DNA of 44,913 bases from Variovorax ginsengisoli (GCF_030486595.1 NZ_JAUJZH010000045.1:1-44913); one strand, 5' to 3'. Numbered from the stretch's first letter, positions 1 through 7,795 are shown. Made by a program: numbers and translations. Notes: generated from the letters alone by a model not told the origin.

Positions 1-61
1 GGCTGATGCCCAGCAGCTCGGCCTGGCGCTTGATCGGCAGTTCGTGTTCGCGCTCGATCAT
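1..61 (-). CDS. IS3-family transposase OrfB, N-terminal start only
   Basis: Twenty codons are visible before the window edge. They begin MIEREHELPIKRQAELLGIS, typical of the start of the catalytic OrfB of IS3 elements of the IS51/IS407 type. The ATG (complement of 59-61) overlaps the OrfA stop (58-60). OrfB is normally made only as an OrfAB fusion through -1 frameshifting upstream. With OrfA split, this copy is probably inactive unless transposase comes from elsewhere. Confidence 0.65.
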   Translation of the reverse strand, partial: MIEREHELPIKRQAELLGIS

Positions 62-115
62 CGCTTTGCGCTCAGCAAACCGGCCTTGCTGAGCGCGCCT
101 TCCAAAAAATCTACA

Positions 116-125
116 GGGACTTCCC
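116..125 (+). repeat. Left subterminal inverted repeat of the IS1111 element
   Basis: GGGACTTCCC, the exact inverse of 1588-1597. It lies four bases inside the inferred left element boundary, on the side of the transposase 3' end. Confidence 0.8.
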
Positions 126-199
126 AAACAGTCAAGCAACGGTTTTCGGTTTTCTTCCTTGATAAGCGGTATTCCTGGCAGTGCGTGATTTGAAGCCGC

Positions 200-345
200 G
201 ATCAAACGAGGAACAGACTGCACATCTACAGACGGCCTTGTTGCATGCTCTGCGCGTGCGGACCCAGATACGAACCGCTCAGCGGGGCTCCATTCATTCT
301 TCGGCGTCACCAACTTTGGTGCGACAGATTTTTTATCGAGCTTGC
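200..345 (-). ncRNA. Candidate seekRNA/bridge-type guide RNA of the IS1111 element
   Basis: The noncoding stretch downstream of the transposase carries two pairs of short matches to the recombining DNA. Target pair: TCATTCT (294-300) equals the right flank 1605-1611, and GATTTTTT (327-334) is the reverse complement of the left flank 104-111. Donor pair: ATCTACAG (224-231) equals the left junction 109-116, and ATACGAA (268-274) is the reverse complement of the right end 1598-1604. A perfect 6-bp hairpin (308-321, CACCAA/TTGGTG) separates the target pair. A weaker GCATG/CGTGC stem lies between the donor pair. IS1111-group guide RNAs are known to lie downstream of the transposase on the same strand, so minus-strand transcription is inferred. 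The RNA limits are approximate. Confidence 0.65.
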
Positions 346-420
346 CCGCCGCCGGTCTGACCTGTTCAATGCATCTTCGAACTCACGTCTTGCAGGAAAC
401 AAACAATAGTTCGGGCGGCA

Positions 421-1512
421 CTATGCCGGCGTGGCTGTCATGACCGGGGACGCTTTGATCAGAGCCCCGGGCTTCACGCTCACATGGTGGGCATCGAATG
501 CCTTGCCTCGCACGAATACGGCCCAGAGAATGCGCGCATTCTTGTTGGCCAGCGCGACCACCGCCTTTTGCCAGCCAGACTTCTCACGCAGCCGGTACGC
601 CCACTTCGAGATCGGATCGTCGCGCCGGTGCGCCGTCATCACTGCCGACTTCGCGCCTTGAATCAGCAGGGTGCGCAAGTAGGTCTCGCCTCGCTTGGTG
701 ATAGACCCGAGTTTGGACTGGCCTCCACTGGAATGTTGTCGCGGCACCAGGCCCAGCCATGCGCCAAACTGCGCGCCATTCTTGAACTGCTTGAAGTCTC
801 CGACCGTGGCCACGACGGCAGAGGCAGTCACCGGCCCCACCCCGATGAGCCGTTCAGCTTCGCGCACCTGCTCGTTGCTTTTGAGGTGGGCGCCAATGCG
901 CTCGTCGCACCAAGCGAGATGCGCGTTCAGCTCCTGCCACTGCACCCAGGCCCGCTGCAGCGCCAGCCGCGCCAGAGTGGCCATTTCGTTGCTCGCGTCC
1001 TCGATGACGTCGGGCAAGGCTTGCTGCAGCACCGTGGGCTTTTGCCCGAACACCAGACCAAACTCCGCCAGTAGGCCACGGATGCGGTTGATGCATGCGG
1101 TGCGCTCGGTCTTGAAGCCTTCGCGCAGGCGATGGATGCACAGCATGCTTTGCTGCTCGACGCTCTTGGCAGGCACGAAATGCATATGGGGGCGGCTGGC
1201 GGCTTCGCAGATAGCAGCAGCGTCGTTGGCATCGTTCTTGCCGCTTTTGCCCTGCAGCCGATAAGGCTCGACCAAGTGCGCAGCGATGATGCGCGCATCC
1301 AACCCCATGCCAATGAGTCGACGTGCCCAGTGGTGTGCACTGGCGCTGGCCTCCATGGCGACAAGACAGCCATGCGGCAGTTGCGCGCACCAGCCGGTGA
1401 ATTTGTCGCGCACCAGCGTGCGGCCAGTCACCCGATTGCCGGCGGCATCAACGGCGTGAACCTGGATGACCTGCTTTGCCAGATCGACACCGACTCGTGT
1501 AATCTCGTTCAT
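421..1512 (-). CDS. IS1111-type DEDD transposase
   Basis: This 363-residue protein is full length for the family. The N-terminal RuvC-like DEDD domain shows VGVDLAKQV near the start, VAMEASASAHHWARRL, and GKNDANDAAAI. The C-terminal transposase-20 domain shows LIGVGPVTASAVVATVGD and the serine region HSSGGQSKLGSITKRGETY. The enzyme makes RNA-directed strand exchange between the element junction and a target, using an acidic RuvC site and a serine in the C-terminal domain. The start is set at ATG 1512 (MNEITRVGVDLAKQ), because upstream residues in the same frame do not belong to the family and lie near the element end. No disruption is visible, so the element may be active. Confidence 0.93.
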   Translation of the reverse strand: MNEITRVGVDLAKQVIQVHAVDAAGNRVTGRTLVRDKFTGWCAQLPHGCLVAMEASASAHHWARRLIGMGLDARIIAAHLVEPYRLQGKSGKNDANDAAAICEAASRPHMHFVPAKSVEQQSMLCIHRLREGFKTERTACINRIRGLLAEFGLVFGQKPTVLQQALPDVIEDASNEMATLARLALQRAWVQWQELNAHLAWCDERIGAHLKSNEQVREAERLIGVGPVTASAVVATVGDFKQFKNGAQFGAWLGLVPRQHSSGGQSKLGSITKRGETYLRTLLIQGAKSAVMTAHRRDDPISKWAYRLREKSGWQKAVVALANKNARILWAVFVRGKAFDAHHVSVKPGALIKASPVMTATPA

Positions 1513-1587
1513 GGGGCTTCTCCTTTCAAAGGTTTCAGATTGACGTCCGCACATCAATCTTGGCACTCGATGCCGCTACCAGAAAGT

Positions 1588-1597
1588 GGGAAGTCCC
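1588..1597 (-). repeat. Right subterminal inverted repeat of the IS1111 element
   Basis: GGGAAGTCCC, the exact inverse of 116-125. Seven bases (TTCGTAT) separate it from the TC core at the IS3 junction. It lies on the side of the transposase 5' end. Confidence 0.8.
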
Positions 1598-1929
1598 TTC
1601 GTATTCATTCTCCAGTGTCAGTTGCCCGATCTTGGCGTGCAGCACCTTCAAGTCCACCGGCGGCGTCTCTGGCGCCGTCGCGCCCCCGAAGACGCCCGCG
1701 GCGCGCTCGATCAACTGGCGTCGCCACTCTGTCACCTGATTGGGGTGAACGTCGTGCTTGAGCGCCACCTCGGCGATCGTCTTGCCGTCGGCCAGCGCAT
1801 CGATCGCCACCTTGGCCTTGAATGCCGCTGAGTGATTGCGGCGGGGTCTTTTGCTCATGTCGTCTGCTCCTGTCATCCGGGCTCTGTCCTCGCCCATGGG
1901 AGCAGCCTATCCACTTTGCGGCGTGTTCA

Positions 1930-2132
1930 GATTTGCGCGGCTGGCTCTTTGCCATGGCGGAGCGACGCATCAAGAGCCCACCCACTGCCAGCAAAGCCAG
2001 GGCTGCGCCCAGGTAGTACCAACTCCCGCCCAACCCGACCAGCCATGCGCCCGCGATGCCAAGCGCCACTCCCACCAAGGCGATCACGACACCTGAGATC
2101 AGGGGAATCGATGGGGAAGAAGGGGTCTTCAT
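1930..2132 (-). pseudogene. gcd: Membrane-bound PQQ glucose dehydrogenase, N-terminal remnant
   Basis: About 67 residues starting MKTPSSPSIPLISG, with two hydrophobic segments (roughly 12-33 and 40-56). The turn between them, WLVGLGGSWYYLGA, matches the start of membrane-bound quinoprotein glucose dehydrogenase, whose N-terminus has five membrane helices ahead of a periplasmic PQQ beta-propeller. The frame then enters the IS3 element at about 1929, and the rest of the gene is missing from the window. The enzyme normally oxidises glucose to gluconolactone in the periplasm and passes electrons to ubiquinone. The same frame is open upstream (2133-2320, containing NPTLDLFDALLGERSSEALV), but that part resembles nothing I know and may be chance or an older remnant. 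Confidence 0.6.
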
Positions 2133-2301
2133 GAAGCTTTCCAGATAGCGCGTCCCGTCCGAAGTCTGATTCAGCGTCTCACCCAGGGGTTTCCCAGACG
2201 TGTCGATTTGACGCAGCATGTCGTAGGACTTTGCCAACGCCTTCTCGGCCATCAGCCTGCTGGCGACCAGCGCCTCGCTCGATCGCTCTCCCAACAGTGC
2301 G

Positions 2302-2823
2302 TCAAACAGGTCGAGCGTGGGATTGGGCCGGGCTTGGCTTCGGCGACTCCGGCTGCATGTTCATTCGCCGCTGGGTCGCTCTGAGGAACTCGTGAAACCC
2401 GGCATCGATGTACGCTGTCGGGGGCAGCACATCCGTGAGCAGCTGCGCATCCACTTCAGCCTCCAGTCGCGCAGCCGTTTCGTCGACTTCTCCCTTGATC
2501 AAGGCGAGCCCCACGACCAGAACGACGAGCGGCGCAACGATCCCGATGCGCAACCAGGGTTGGCTGCCTTGGAGGAAGGTCAGGAAGCCGGGCCGGGCCA
2601 TGGGCGGCCGCGCGCGCTGCAGTTCCGGTTTGCGAGCGGCGATCGCACGAAACCGGGCCGCCTGCAAGCGCTGCGTGACATCGTGCGAAAGCGCGGCTTC
2701 TCCATCCGAGAGCCAGATGGCGATCGCGCGCCCGAACTCATCGAACGATCGCTCATCGGACGCCCATGGGTCGTCCCGCCTCGCGGCAGATGCCCTCGAC
2801 CTCGTCGACTTCGCCAGCTCCAT
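2302..2823 (-). CDS. DUF3619 family membrane protein
   Basis: This 173-residue protein has an acidic/basic N-terminal half (FGRAIAIWLSDGEAALSHDV, then TQRLQAARFRAIAA), one hydrophobic helix (about residues 95-112, RIGIVAPLVVLVVGLALI), and a C-terminal part with DAQLLTDVLPPTAYIDAGFH and EFLRA. That pattern is the DUF3619 family, common in beta-proteobacteria and often encoded after an RpoE-type sigma factor, where an anti-sigma-like or envelope-stress role has been suspected. The start at ATG 2823 (MELAKSTRS) is chosen because upstream residues are not family-like. An upstream in-frame start at 2910 is possible. No sigma factor gene is present here, so its usual partner seems lost. Confidence 0.65.
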   Translation of the reverse strand: MELAKSTRSRASAARRDDPWASDERSFDEFGRAIAIWLSDGEAALSHDVTQRLQAARFRAIAARKPELQRARPPMARPGFLTFLQGSQPWLRIGIVAPLVVLVVGLALIKGEVDETAARLEAEVDAQLLTDVLPPTAYIDAGFHEFLRATQRRMNMQPESPKPSPAQSHARPV

Positions 2824-2952
2824 GATCAGCCTCCCTTGTGAATCGCACAGCCGCAACAACGCCAGGAGTTCCGAGACGCAAGCTCGAGGGAATACAACGG
2901 CTGACGCCACGCCCAGGATGACGAGTCGTTTCAGATTTCATCACAATATGAG

Positions 2953-3174
2953 TTAAATTTCGCCTAGAGTCGCGAGATAGTCCGCGCGGCCGCCACCTGA
3001 TTGCCGCCGCACCGGCACCAGCGTTCGGGCCCATGCGCAGATCTTCAGCCGGATATGGAAGCGCGACCCGGCAACGCTGTCTTCCAGCGACAGGGACCCA
3101 CCCAATCGGCGCATGATCTGCCAGCTGATCGCCAGCCCGAGCCCGGCGCCCTGGGGCCGGGGTTGCCTCTGTCT
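2953..3174 (-). pseudogene. Sensor histidine kinase, C-terminal remnant (G-box end of the ATPase domain)
   Basis: The leftward frame reads QGAGLGLAISWQIMRRLGGS, then LEDSVAGSRFHIRLKI. This is the G2-box and the last strand of a histidine kinase HATPase domain, which binds ATP and phosphorylates the kinase's own histidine. Everything upstream of the G-box (sensor, dimerisation helix, N-box) is missing. The coding match stops near 3174-3190, where a rightward transporter-like remnant begins. Residues after HIRLKI are not family-like. This is a deletion scar rather than a functional gene. Confidence 0.6.
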
Positions 3175-3189
3175 ACCCTTTTCGCGGTC

Positions 3190-3343
3190 GCCGCCCTCAT
3201 CTAACCTGACCCTGGCTCCCGGCCTGTTCCCGATCGCAACCCGGCTGGGCATCGATCCTGTGCATCTCAGCATCATCCTGATCGTCAGCGGGGAAATCGG
3301 CGTTGCGCCGATCACGTTGTGGCTGCTGTATCGGCTGTTCTGA
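3190..3343 (+). pseudogene. TRAP-type transporter large permease-like C-terminal remnant
   Basis: About 50 residues ending at a stop: LAPGLFPIATRLGIDPVHLS, then IILIVSGEIGVAPITLW. The GIDPVH-x-I-I-x-x-V pattern after a PxLFPIA segment resembles the last helices of DctM-type TRAP permeases, which import organic acids. The usual residues after EIG (TPP-x-G) are absent, so other transporter families remain possible. There is no start and no partner gene. It is squeezed between a kinase remnant on the opposite strand and the convergent GH15 pseudogene. Confidence 0.35.
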
Positions 3344-3344
3344 C

Positions 3345-5134
3345 TCACGCGAGCCCGCGGGGCGCCGCCGAGGCGGGCCGTTCTCCCTTCTGGCTCGATT
3401 CCTCGATCTGCCGCTGGGGCAGCGACAGCACGCGCGCGGTGTTGACCAGCGCCATATGGGTCAGCGCCTGCGGAAAGTTGCCCAGCAGGTGATGCGTGCG
3501 GGGGTCGTGCTCTTTGGACATTCGGTCGAGGTCGTTGCAGCGCGCGAGCAGCTGCTCGAACAGCGCGACCGCCTGCGCGCGCCGTCCGGCCAGGCTGAGG
3601 CAGTCTGCGAGCCAGAACGTGCAGGGCAGGAATACACCTTCGCCGGGCGGGAGTTCGTCGACGCCGCTGGCAGTGTGGTATCGCAGTACCAGACCGTCCA
3701 CCATCAATTCGCGTTGAATGGCATCGATCGTCGATCGAACCCGGTCGCCCCCCTGTGGCAGGAAGCCCACCAACGGAATGAGCAAGAGGCTGGCGTCGAG
3801 TTCGGTGGTTCCATAGTGCGGCACGAAGCTGTTGCGACTCGCGTCGAAGCCTTGGTCGCAGACCTGCGCATGAATGGCATCGCGGGTGCGCCGCCAGGCC
3901 TCGACCGGCCCGTCCAGCCCATTGCGCTCGGCGTCCTTGACGGCGCGATCGAAGGCCACCCAGGCCATCACCTTCGAGTGGGTGAACTGCCTGCGCGGGC
4001 CCCGGACTTCCCATATGCCCTCGTCCGGATCACGCCAATGCGTTTCCAGGAAGGCAAGCAGCGCGCGCTGGATCTGCCAGGCATGCGGCGGCGGCGTCAG
4101 ACCGGCGGCTCGCGCGAGATGCAACGTGTCCATCACTTCGCCATACACGTCGAGCTGGAACTGCCTGGCCGCTGCGTTGCCGACGCGAACGGGCGCCGCC
4201 CCGCGATAGCCGGGCAGCCAGGGCAGTTCGGTCTCGTCGATCCGCCGGGCGCCCGTGACGCTGTAGAGGATCTGCATGTCGACCGGACTGCCGGCCACGG
4301 CGCGCAGCAGCCAGTCCTGCCAGGCGACTGCTTCGGCGGTGTAGCCGGCGAGCAGCAGCGCATTGAGCGTGAAGGTGGCGTCGCGCAGCCAGCAGTAGCG
4401 ATAGTCCCAGTTGCGCACCCCAGCGGGCTGCTCGGGCAGGGACATGGTTGGCGCGGCAACGATGCCGCCGGTCGGCTCGTAGGTCAGGGCTTTCAAGGTG
4501 ATTAGGGAGCGAAGCACCTGCGCGCGCCAGCGTCCCTGGTCGATGCAGCGTCCGGACCATTCGAGCCACCAGCGCTCGGTCACCCGCAAGACCTGCTCGG
4601 CATCGATCGGCGGTTGTGTCGGCTCGTGCGACGGCCACTTCGAAGGTGGCCAGCGTCTTCAGATCCGCGCCGTGGATGGCCACGCGGGTGTGCAGCTCCA
4701 GCGTGTCCGGCCCGCCGGTGGCCAGCAGGGTGCCGCCCGTCCTTCGAACCCGCGGGATGACGGAGCCGTAGTCGAAGCGAATGACGAGTTCCATCTGGAT
4801 GCGCACCCGACCGCGCAGGCCCTCGACGATGCGCACCACGTCCCAGCGCTCGTCCGACCGCGGCATGAAGTCGATCACGCGCACCGCGCCTTCGCCGGTC
4901 TCGAACTCGGTCTCGAGGATCAGCGTCGCATCGCGGTAGCGGCGCCGCCCCTGCTCAACCGTCGCAGGGCGCGATCAGCCAGCGACCGTGCTCGGGCTGG
5001 CCGAGCATGGCCGCGAAGCACGCACCCGAATCGAAACGCAGCAGGCACAGCCAGTCGATCGAGCCATCGCGGCCGACCAGGGCGGCGGTATGACAGTCGC
5101 CGATCAACGCGTAGTCCTCGATGGGCAAAGGCAT
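3345..5134 (-). pseudogene. GH15 family glycoside hydrolase (trehalase/glucoamylase-like), two frameshifts
   Basis: The full-length shape of a roughly 600-residue GH15 enzyme is spread over three frames. Frame one (5134-4955) starts MPLPIEDYALIGDCHTAALV and runs to WLIAP. Just after this a one-base shift leads into RRRYRDATLILETEFETGEG and MRVIDFMPRS (to about 4640). A second break, with roughly a dozen family residues missing, leads into EPTQPPIDAEQVLRVTERWW and the catalytic (alpha/alpha)6 barrel to 3345. The barrel keeps NWDYRYCWLRDATFTLNALL and, near the end, THHLLGNFPQALTHMAL. Intact relatives hydrolyse trehalose or alpha-glucans. The start lies 4 bases after the zwf stop, so the two form an operon. 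Sequencing error is possible, but several neighbours are broken too. Confidence 0.8.
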
Positions 5135-5138
5135 CGCG

Positions 5139-6545
5139 TCAATCCGGGCGTCCGGGGTTGTGCCAACCCCCGTCTGCCGCGATGAAATGGCTGGCCGCCG
5201 CCGGGCCCCAGCTGCCTTTTGCATAGACAAGGGAGCGAGGAGGGTTGATCAGCACCGGCTCCACGGCTGCCCACGCCGCCTCGATAGCGCTCTCTCGGGT
5301 GAACAATGCGTCGTCGCCGGCCATCGCGTCGCCCAGCAGCCGCTCATATGGACTCTGTTCGTTCGGTGCTTCCTCGAGCAGCCGAAACTCCCGCTGATCG
5401 CCCAAGAAGGCCTTGCCCGCCCGCTTGACGCGGGCTCCCAACGCGATCATCGAACGCGGCGAGAGATGGAAGCGCAAGTAGTTTGCGTCCTCGGAGGTCC
5501 CCGAGTCCGCGAACAGGGTTTGCGGCGGCCGCTTGAAACGCACCATCACCTCACACACGTTCTCGGGCAGCATCTTCCCAGAGCGGAGGTACCAGGGCAC
5601 GCCGTCCCATCGCCAGGAATCGACATAGAGCCTGACGGCGCAGTAGGTTTCGACGTCCGAGTCGTCCGCGACCTGTGGCTCGCTGCGGTATCCGGCGTAT
5701 TGACCGCGCACGATGTCGTGAGGCCCCAATGGCCGCAATGCAGCGAACACGTCGGTCTTGTGGCGATGGACGGCCTCGAAGTTGCGGCTGGCGGGGGGTT
5801 CCATCGCCAGCAGCGCGACGATCTGGAACAGGTGGTTCTGCACCACGTCGCGCAGGCAGCCAGCGCTCTCGTAGAAGGCGCCGCGGCCATCGACGCCGAA
5901 TCTCTCGGCCAACGTGATCTGCACGCTCGCCACGTGGTGGCGATTCCAGATCGGCTCGAGGAAGGAGTTGGCGAAACGGAAATACAGGATGTTCATGATC
6001 GCTTCCTTGCCGAGGAAGTGATCGATGCGAAAGATGGCGTCTTCGGGAAAGACCTGCTGCGCGACGCGGTTGAGTTCACGCGCCGAGGCGAGGTCGCGAC
6101 CGAATGGCTTCTCGACGATCACGCGCGCGTTCGAGGCAAGTCCAGCGCTGCCGAGTCGCCGGATGACTGTGGCGAACAGCGACGGCGGGATTGCAAGGTA
6201 GTGCGCCGGGCGCTCGACTGCACCCAACGTCTGCTTGAGCGTCGCGAAGGTGTCGGCGTCGTTGTAGTCCCCGCTCACGAACTGCAGTTTAGAGAGCAGC
6301 CGTTCGAGGGCAGTCGCGTCGTCGGCTCCATGATCGCCCTCGATGCTGGTCCGCGCAAAAGAACGAAACCGCTCCAGCGTCCACGGCGACGACGCCACGC
6401 CTATCACCGGCACGGCCAATGCGTGACGCTTGCACAGCGCGTAGAGCGCTGGGAAGATCATCTTGTGGGCCAGGTTGCCGGTCGCGCCGAACACCACCAG
6501 CGCATCGGACGCGACGACAGCCATCTCAGAAGGAATGCGGTTCAT
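5139..6545 (-). CDS. zwf: Glucose-6-phosphate 1-dehydrogenase
   Basis: A complete 468-residue enzyme that oxidises glucose 6-phosphate to 6-phosphogluconolactone and makes NAD(P)H at the entry of the pentose phosphate and Entner-Doudoroff routes. The nucleotide-binding motif is VVFGATGNLAHKMIFPAL near residues 17-34. The substrate and catalytic signature IFRIDHFLGKEAIMNILYF is present, with the lysine and histidine in place. The C-terminal domain ends normally (LVYAKGSWGPAAASHFIAAD). GATGNLA instead of the common GASGDLA is a modest variation. It is translated just ahead of the GH15 pseudogene, a common pairing. MAVVASDALVVFG (residue 8) is an alternative start. Confidence 0.93.
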   Translation of the reverse strand: MNRIPSEMAVVASDALVVFGATGNLAHKMIFPALYALCKRHALAVPVIGVASSPWTLERFRSFARTSIEGDHGADDATALERLLSKLQFVSGDYNDADTFATLKQTLGAVERPAHYLAIPPSLFATVIRRLGSAGLASNARVIVEKPFGRDLASARELNRVAQQVFPEDAIFRIDHFLGKEAIMNILYFRFANSFLEPIWNRHHVASVQITLAERFGVDGRGAFYESAGCLRDVVQNHLFQIVALLAMEPPASRNFEAVHRHKTDVFAALRPLGPHDIVRGQYAGYRSEPQVADDSDVETYCAVRLYVDSWRWDGVPWYLRSGKMLPENVCEVMVRFKRPPQTLFADSGTSEDANYLRFHLSPRSMIALGARVKRAGKAFLGDQREFRLLEEAPNEQSPYERLLGDAMAGDDALFTRESAIEAAWAAVEPVLINPPRSLVYAKGSWGPAAASHFIAADGGWHNPGRPD

Positions 6546-7438
6546 TCACTGTATGAGTACCTCTCAGTGCCGATGGTTCAGTATGAGCCCGGCTGTGGCT
6601 CTAATTGAGGCGCCTCCCGATCGCACCGTGCTTCCTCTGTGTGCAAAAGTCTCCTAAAGCCACGGAGGCCCCGCAGGGCTCGCCCGGCGTCCTTAGCCGG
6701 CCTGGGGGCCATTTGATCTTGCAGTGGCGCAGGCGTTCACGGCCAGCACCTTTGCCACGTTCTCGGGTCCCGTCAGGACTGCACCGTCGGACTTCAAGGG
6801 AAAAGATGCGATTACGAGCCCTGCCTTGGTAAGGATTGCCGCCTTCTCGATGTCGCGGTGCGAGCTGAACGACATCGGCGATGGCGAAGAAGCGATCGAA
6901 CGCAAGAGTTCAGTGGAAATACACCCGGCGGCGTTGGTCAGCCCGTGAATTGATGCTTGCAAGGTTGTTCTCGAAAAGCGATGTCTCGAGGCGAGTGAGC
7001 CGTTTGGCGAGGGTCGCAGCCTCGGCGGCGTCTTCGGCAGGCGCACGCCAGCCAAGCTCGCAAACCATTGTATGACGAGGATATGTCATGACATGAGTAA
7101 ATACCCTCACAGTTGCACCGAACGCGTGCGGTCCCCGCGCCGAGGTCACTTGCCTCGCCGGTTCTTGTCCCAGATGTCCAGCAGAGTCAAGGCCATGAGG
7201 CCATTCTTCTGTTCGATCCAGGCTCATCCGATAGCGCGCCTTCATGCGTGGCGCATCTTGCTCATAAGGTCTATAAATGCAGTTCCGATGTTGACTCGGG
7301 CGCCTATGACCGTTTCTTTGTCGCGCAACGAAATGCGGCAATTCCATACTTCGACCGAATGCCTCCTGGCAGTGTGCGGTAACGCACAGACGCCATGGCA
7401 TAACGTGACAGTATCTTGAAAGTCAGGAGCATTGAGCA
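6546..7438. other. Intergenic stretch between zwf and the cupin operon; possible small gene remnant
   Basis: There is no confident gene. On the minus strand a 52-codon frame (7067-6910) starts MVCELGWRAPAEDAAEAATL and ends QRRRVYFH before a stop. A second minus frame (about 6930-6693) contains LLRSIASSPSPMSFSSHRDI, then EKAAILTKAGLVIASFPLKS and GPENVAKVLAV. The second piece looks protein-like and may continue the first after a one-base shift, giving a roughly 125-residue hypothetical protein. I do not recognise a family. The stretch must also hold the promoters of the divergent zwf and cupin/DUF488 units. Confidence 0.3.
7083..7094. promoter_or_regulatory. 12-bp perfect palindrome, possible operator
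   Basis: ATGTCATGACAT is a perfect palindrome in the noncoding part upstream of the cupin-DUF488-UDG-Sdh-Nor operon. It contains GTCATGAC. NorR enhancers are GTCA-N4-TGAC, so the spacing does not fit, and FNR/Dnr (TTGAT-N4-ATCAA) and NsrR patterns do not fit either. A regulator cannot be named. Confidence 0.25.
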
Positions 7439-7771
7439 ATGGCCATCCACCATGCCCTTTCGGGCGAAATGATCGACATCCGACCACTCGGCGACGCGAT
7501 ACGGGCGACGCAAAGCGCCACGCTGTACAAGACGCAGCACCTCGAGGTGTTTCGCATGGTCCTGTCCGCCGGCAAGGAGATTCCCGAGCACAAGGTGGTC
7601 GGCGAGTTCACGATTCAATGCCTCGAAGGCAGCGTCGAGTTTTCCATCGGCACCACGCGCGACATCATGCGAGCGGGCGACCTCAAGTGCTTGGCAGGGG
7701 GCGTGAGGCATTCGCTCTTGGCCATCGAGGACTCGTCTCTGCTGGTCACGTTGCTGCTTCATGGCGCCTAG
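7439..7771 (+). CDS. Cupin domain protein
   Basis: A 110-residue single cupin barrel. The first cupin motif region is AGKEIPEHKVVGEFTIQCLE (about residues 44-63), with EHK and a downstream glutamate. The second is DLKCLAGGVRHSLLAIED (about 81-98), with one histidine. The metal-ligand set is incomplete compared with enzymatic cupins, where HxH is usual, so binding or sensing is as likely as catalysis. Small cupins of this type are often found next to quinol NO reductase and stress genes in beta-proteobacteria. The ribosome binding site AGGAGC lies upstream of ATG 7439. The stop is 24 bases before the DUF488 gene, so the two are probably co-transcribed. Confidence 0.7.
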   Translation: MAIHHALSGEMIDIRPLGDAIRATQSATLYKTQHLEVFRMVLSAGKEIPEHKVVGEFTIQCLEGSVEFSIGTTRDIMRAGDLKCLAGGVRHSLLAIEDSSLLVTLLLHGA

Positions 7772-7795
7772 GTTCATGCGAACGATAAGTCCATC

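Larger units (their letters stand above)
112..1604 (-). mobile_element. IS1111-group (IS110 family) insertion sequence, complete
   Basis: About 1.49 kb, with one DEDD transposase gene read leftward (421-1512). Subterminal inverted repeats GGGACTTCCC (116-125) and GGGAAGTCCC (1588-1597) are a hallmark of the IS1111 group. A long noncoding stretch (about 126-420) follows the transposase stop. Outside the repeats lie TACA on the left and TTCGTAT on the right. The dinucleotide TC occurs at both junctions (110-111 and 1605-1606), as expected for a core used in recombination. The element sits precisely at the frameshift site of an IS3 element. IS110 elements move through a circular intermediate guided by a structured RNA (IS621 bridge RNA, IS1111 seekRNA). 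The guide candidates are described separately. Confidence 0.85.
58..1858 (-). pseudogene. IS3-family OrfA, split by the IS1111 insertion
   Basis: The N-terminal part (1858 down to about 1605) starts MSKRPRRNHSAAFKAKVAID and contains the OrfA helix-turn-helix (roughly residues 10-55, with HDVHPNQVTEWRRQL), then a leucine-rich segment ending LTLENE. The C-terminal part lies beyond the inserted element (111 down to 58) and reads DFLEGALSKAGLLSAKR followed by a stop. Joining the halves gives LEND-FLEGALSKAG, the normal OrfA sequence, so the original target can be rebuilt as CCAAAAAATCATTCTCC on the plus strand. OrfA binds the IS ends and regulates transposition. The split copy would make a protein lacking its last 16 or so residues, followed by an unrelated tail. 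Confidence 0.75.
1..1929 (-). mobile_element. IS3-family insertion sequence, interrupted and running off the left edge
   Basis: Leftward element with the usual IS3 layout. An OrfA with an N-terminal helix-turn-helix starts at 1858, and an OrfB starts at 61 and overlaps the OrfA stop by an ATGA. A run of six T on the coding strand (complement of 104-109) resembles the programmed frameshift site between the two. The upstream end is placed at 1929 because the coding strand there begins TGAACACGCC and the gcd reading frame breaks at this point. This boundary is inferred, since the other end lies outside the window. A second element (112-1604) is inserted at the frameshift site, so OrfA is split and the fused OrfAB transposase cannot be made. 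Confidence 0.75.

Noticed and set aside
110..111. TC at both IS1111 junctions read as a target-site duplication
   Set aside because: IS110-family elements recombine at a core dinucleotide through a circular form, so the repeated TC is better read as the core than as a gap-repair duplication.
7251..7266. Possible sigma54 promoter (TGGCGCATCTTGC) upstream of the NO operon
   Set aside because: The GG-to-GC distance is 8 bases between the pairs instead of the required 10.
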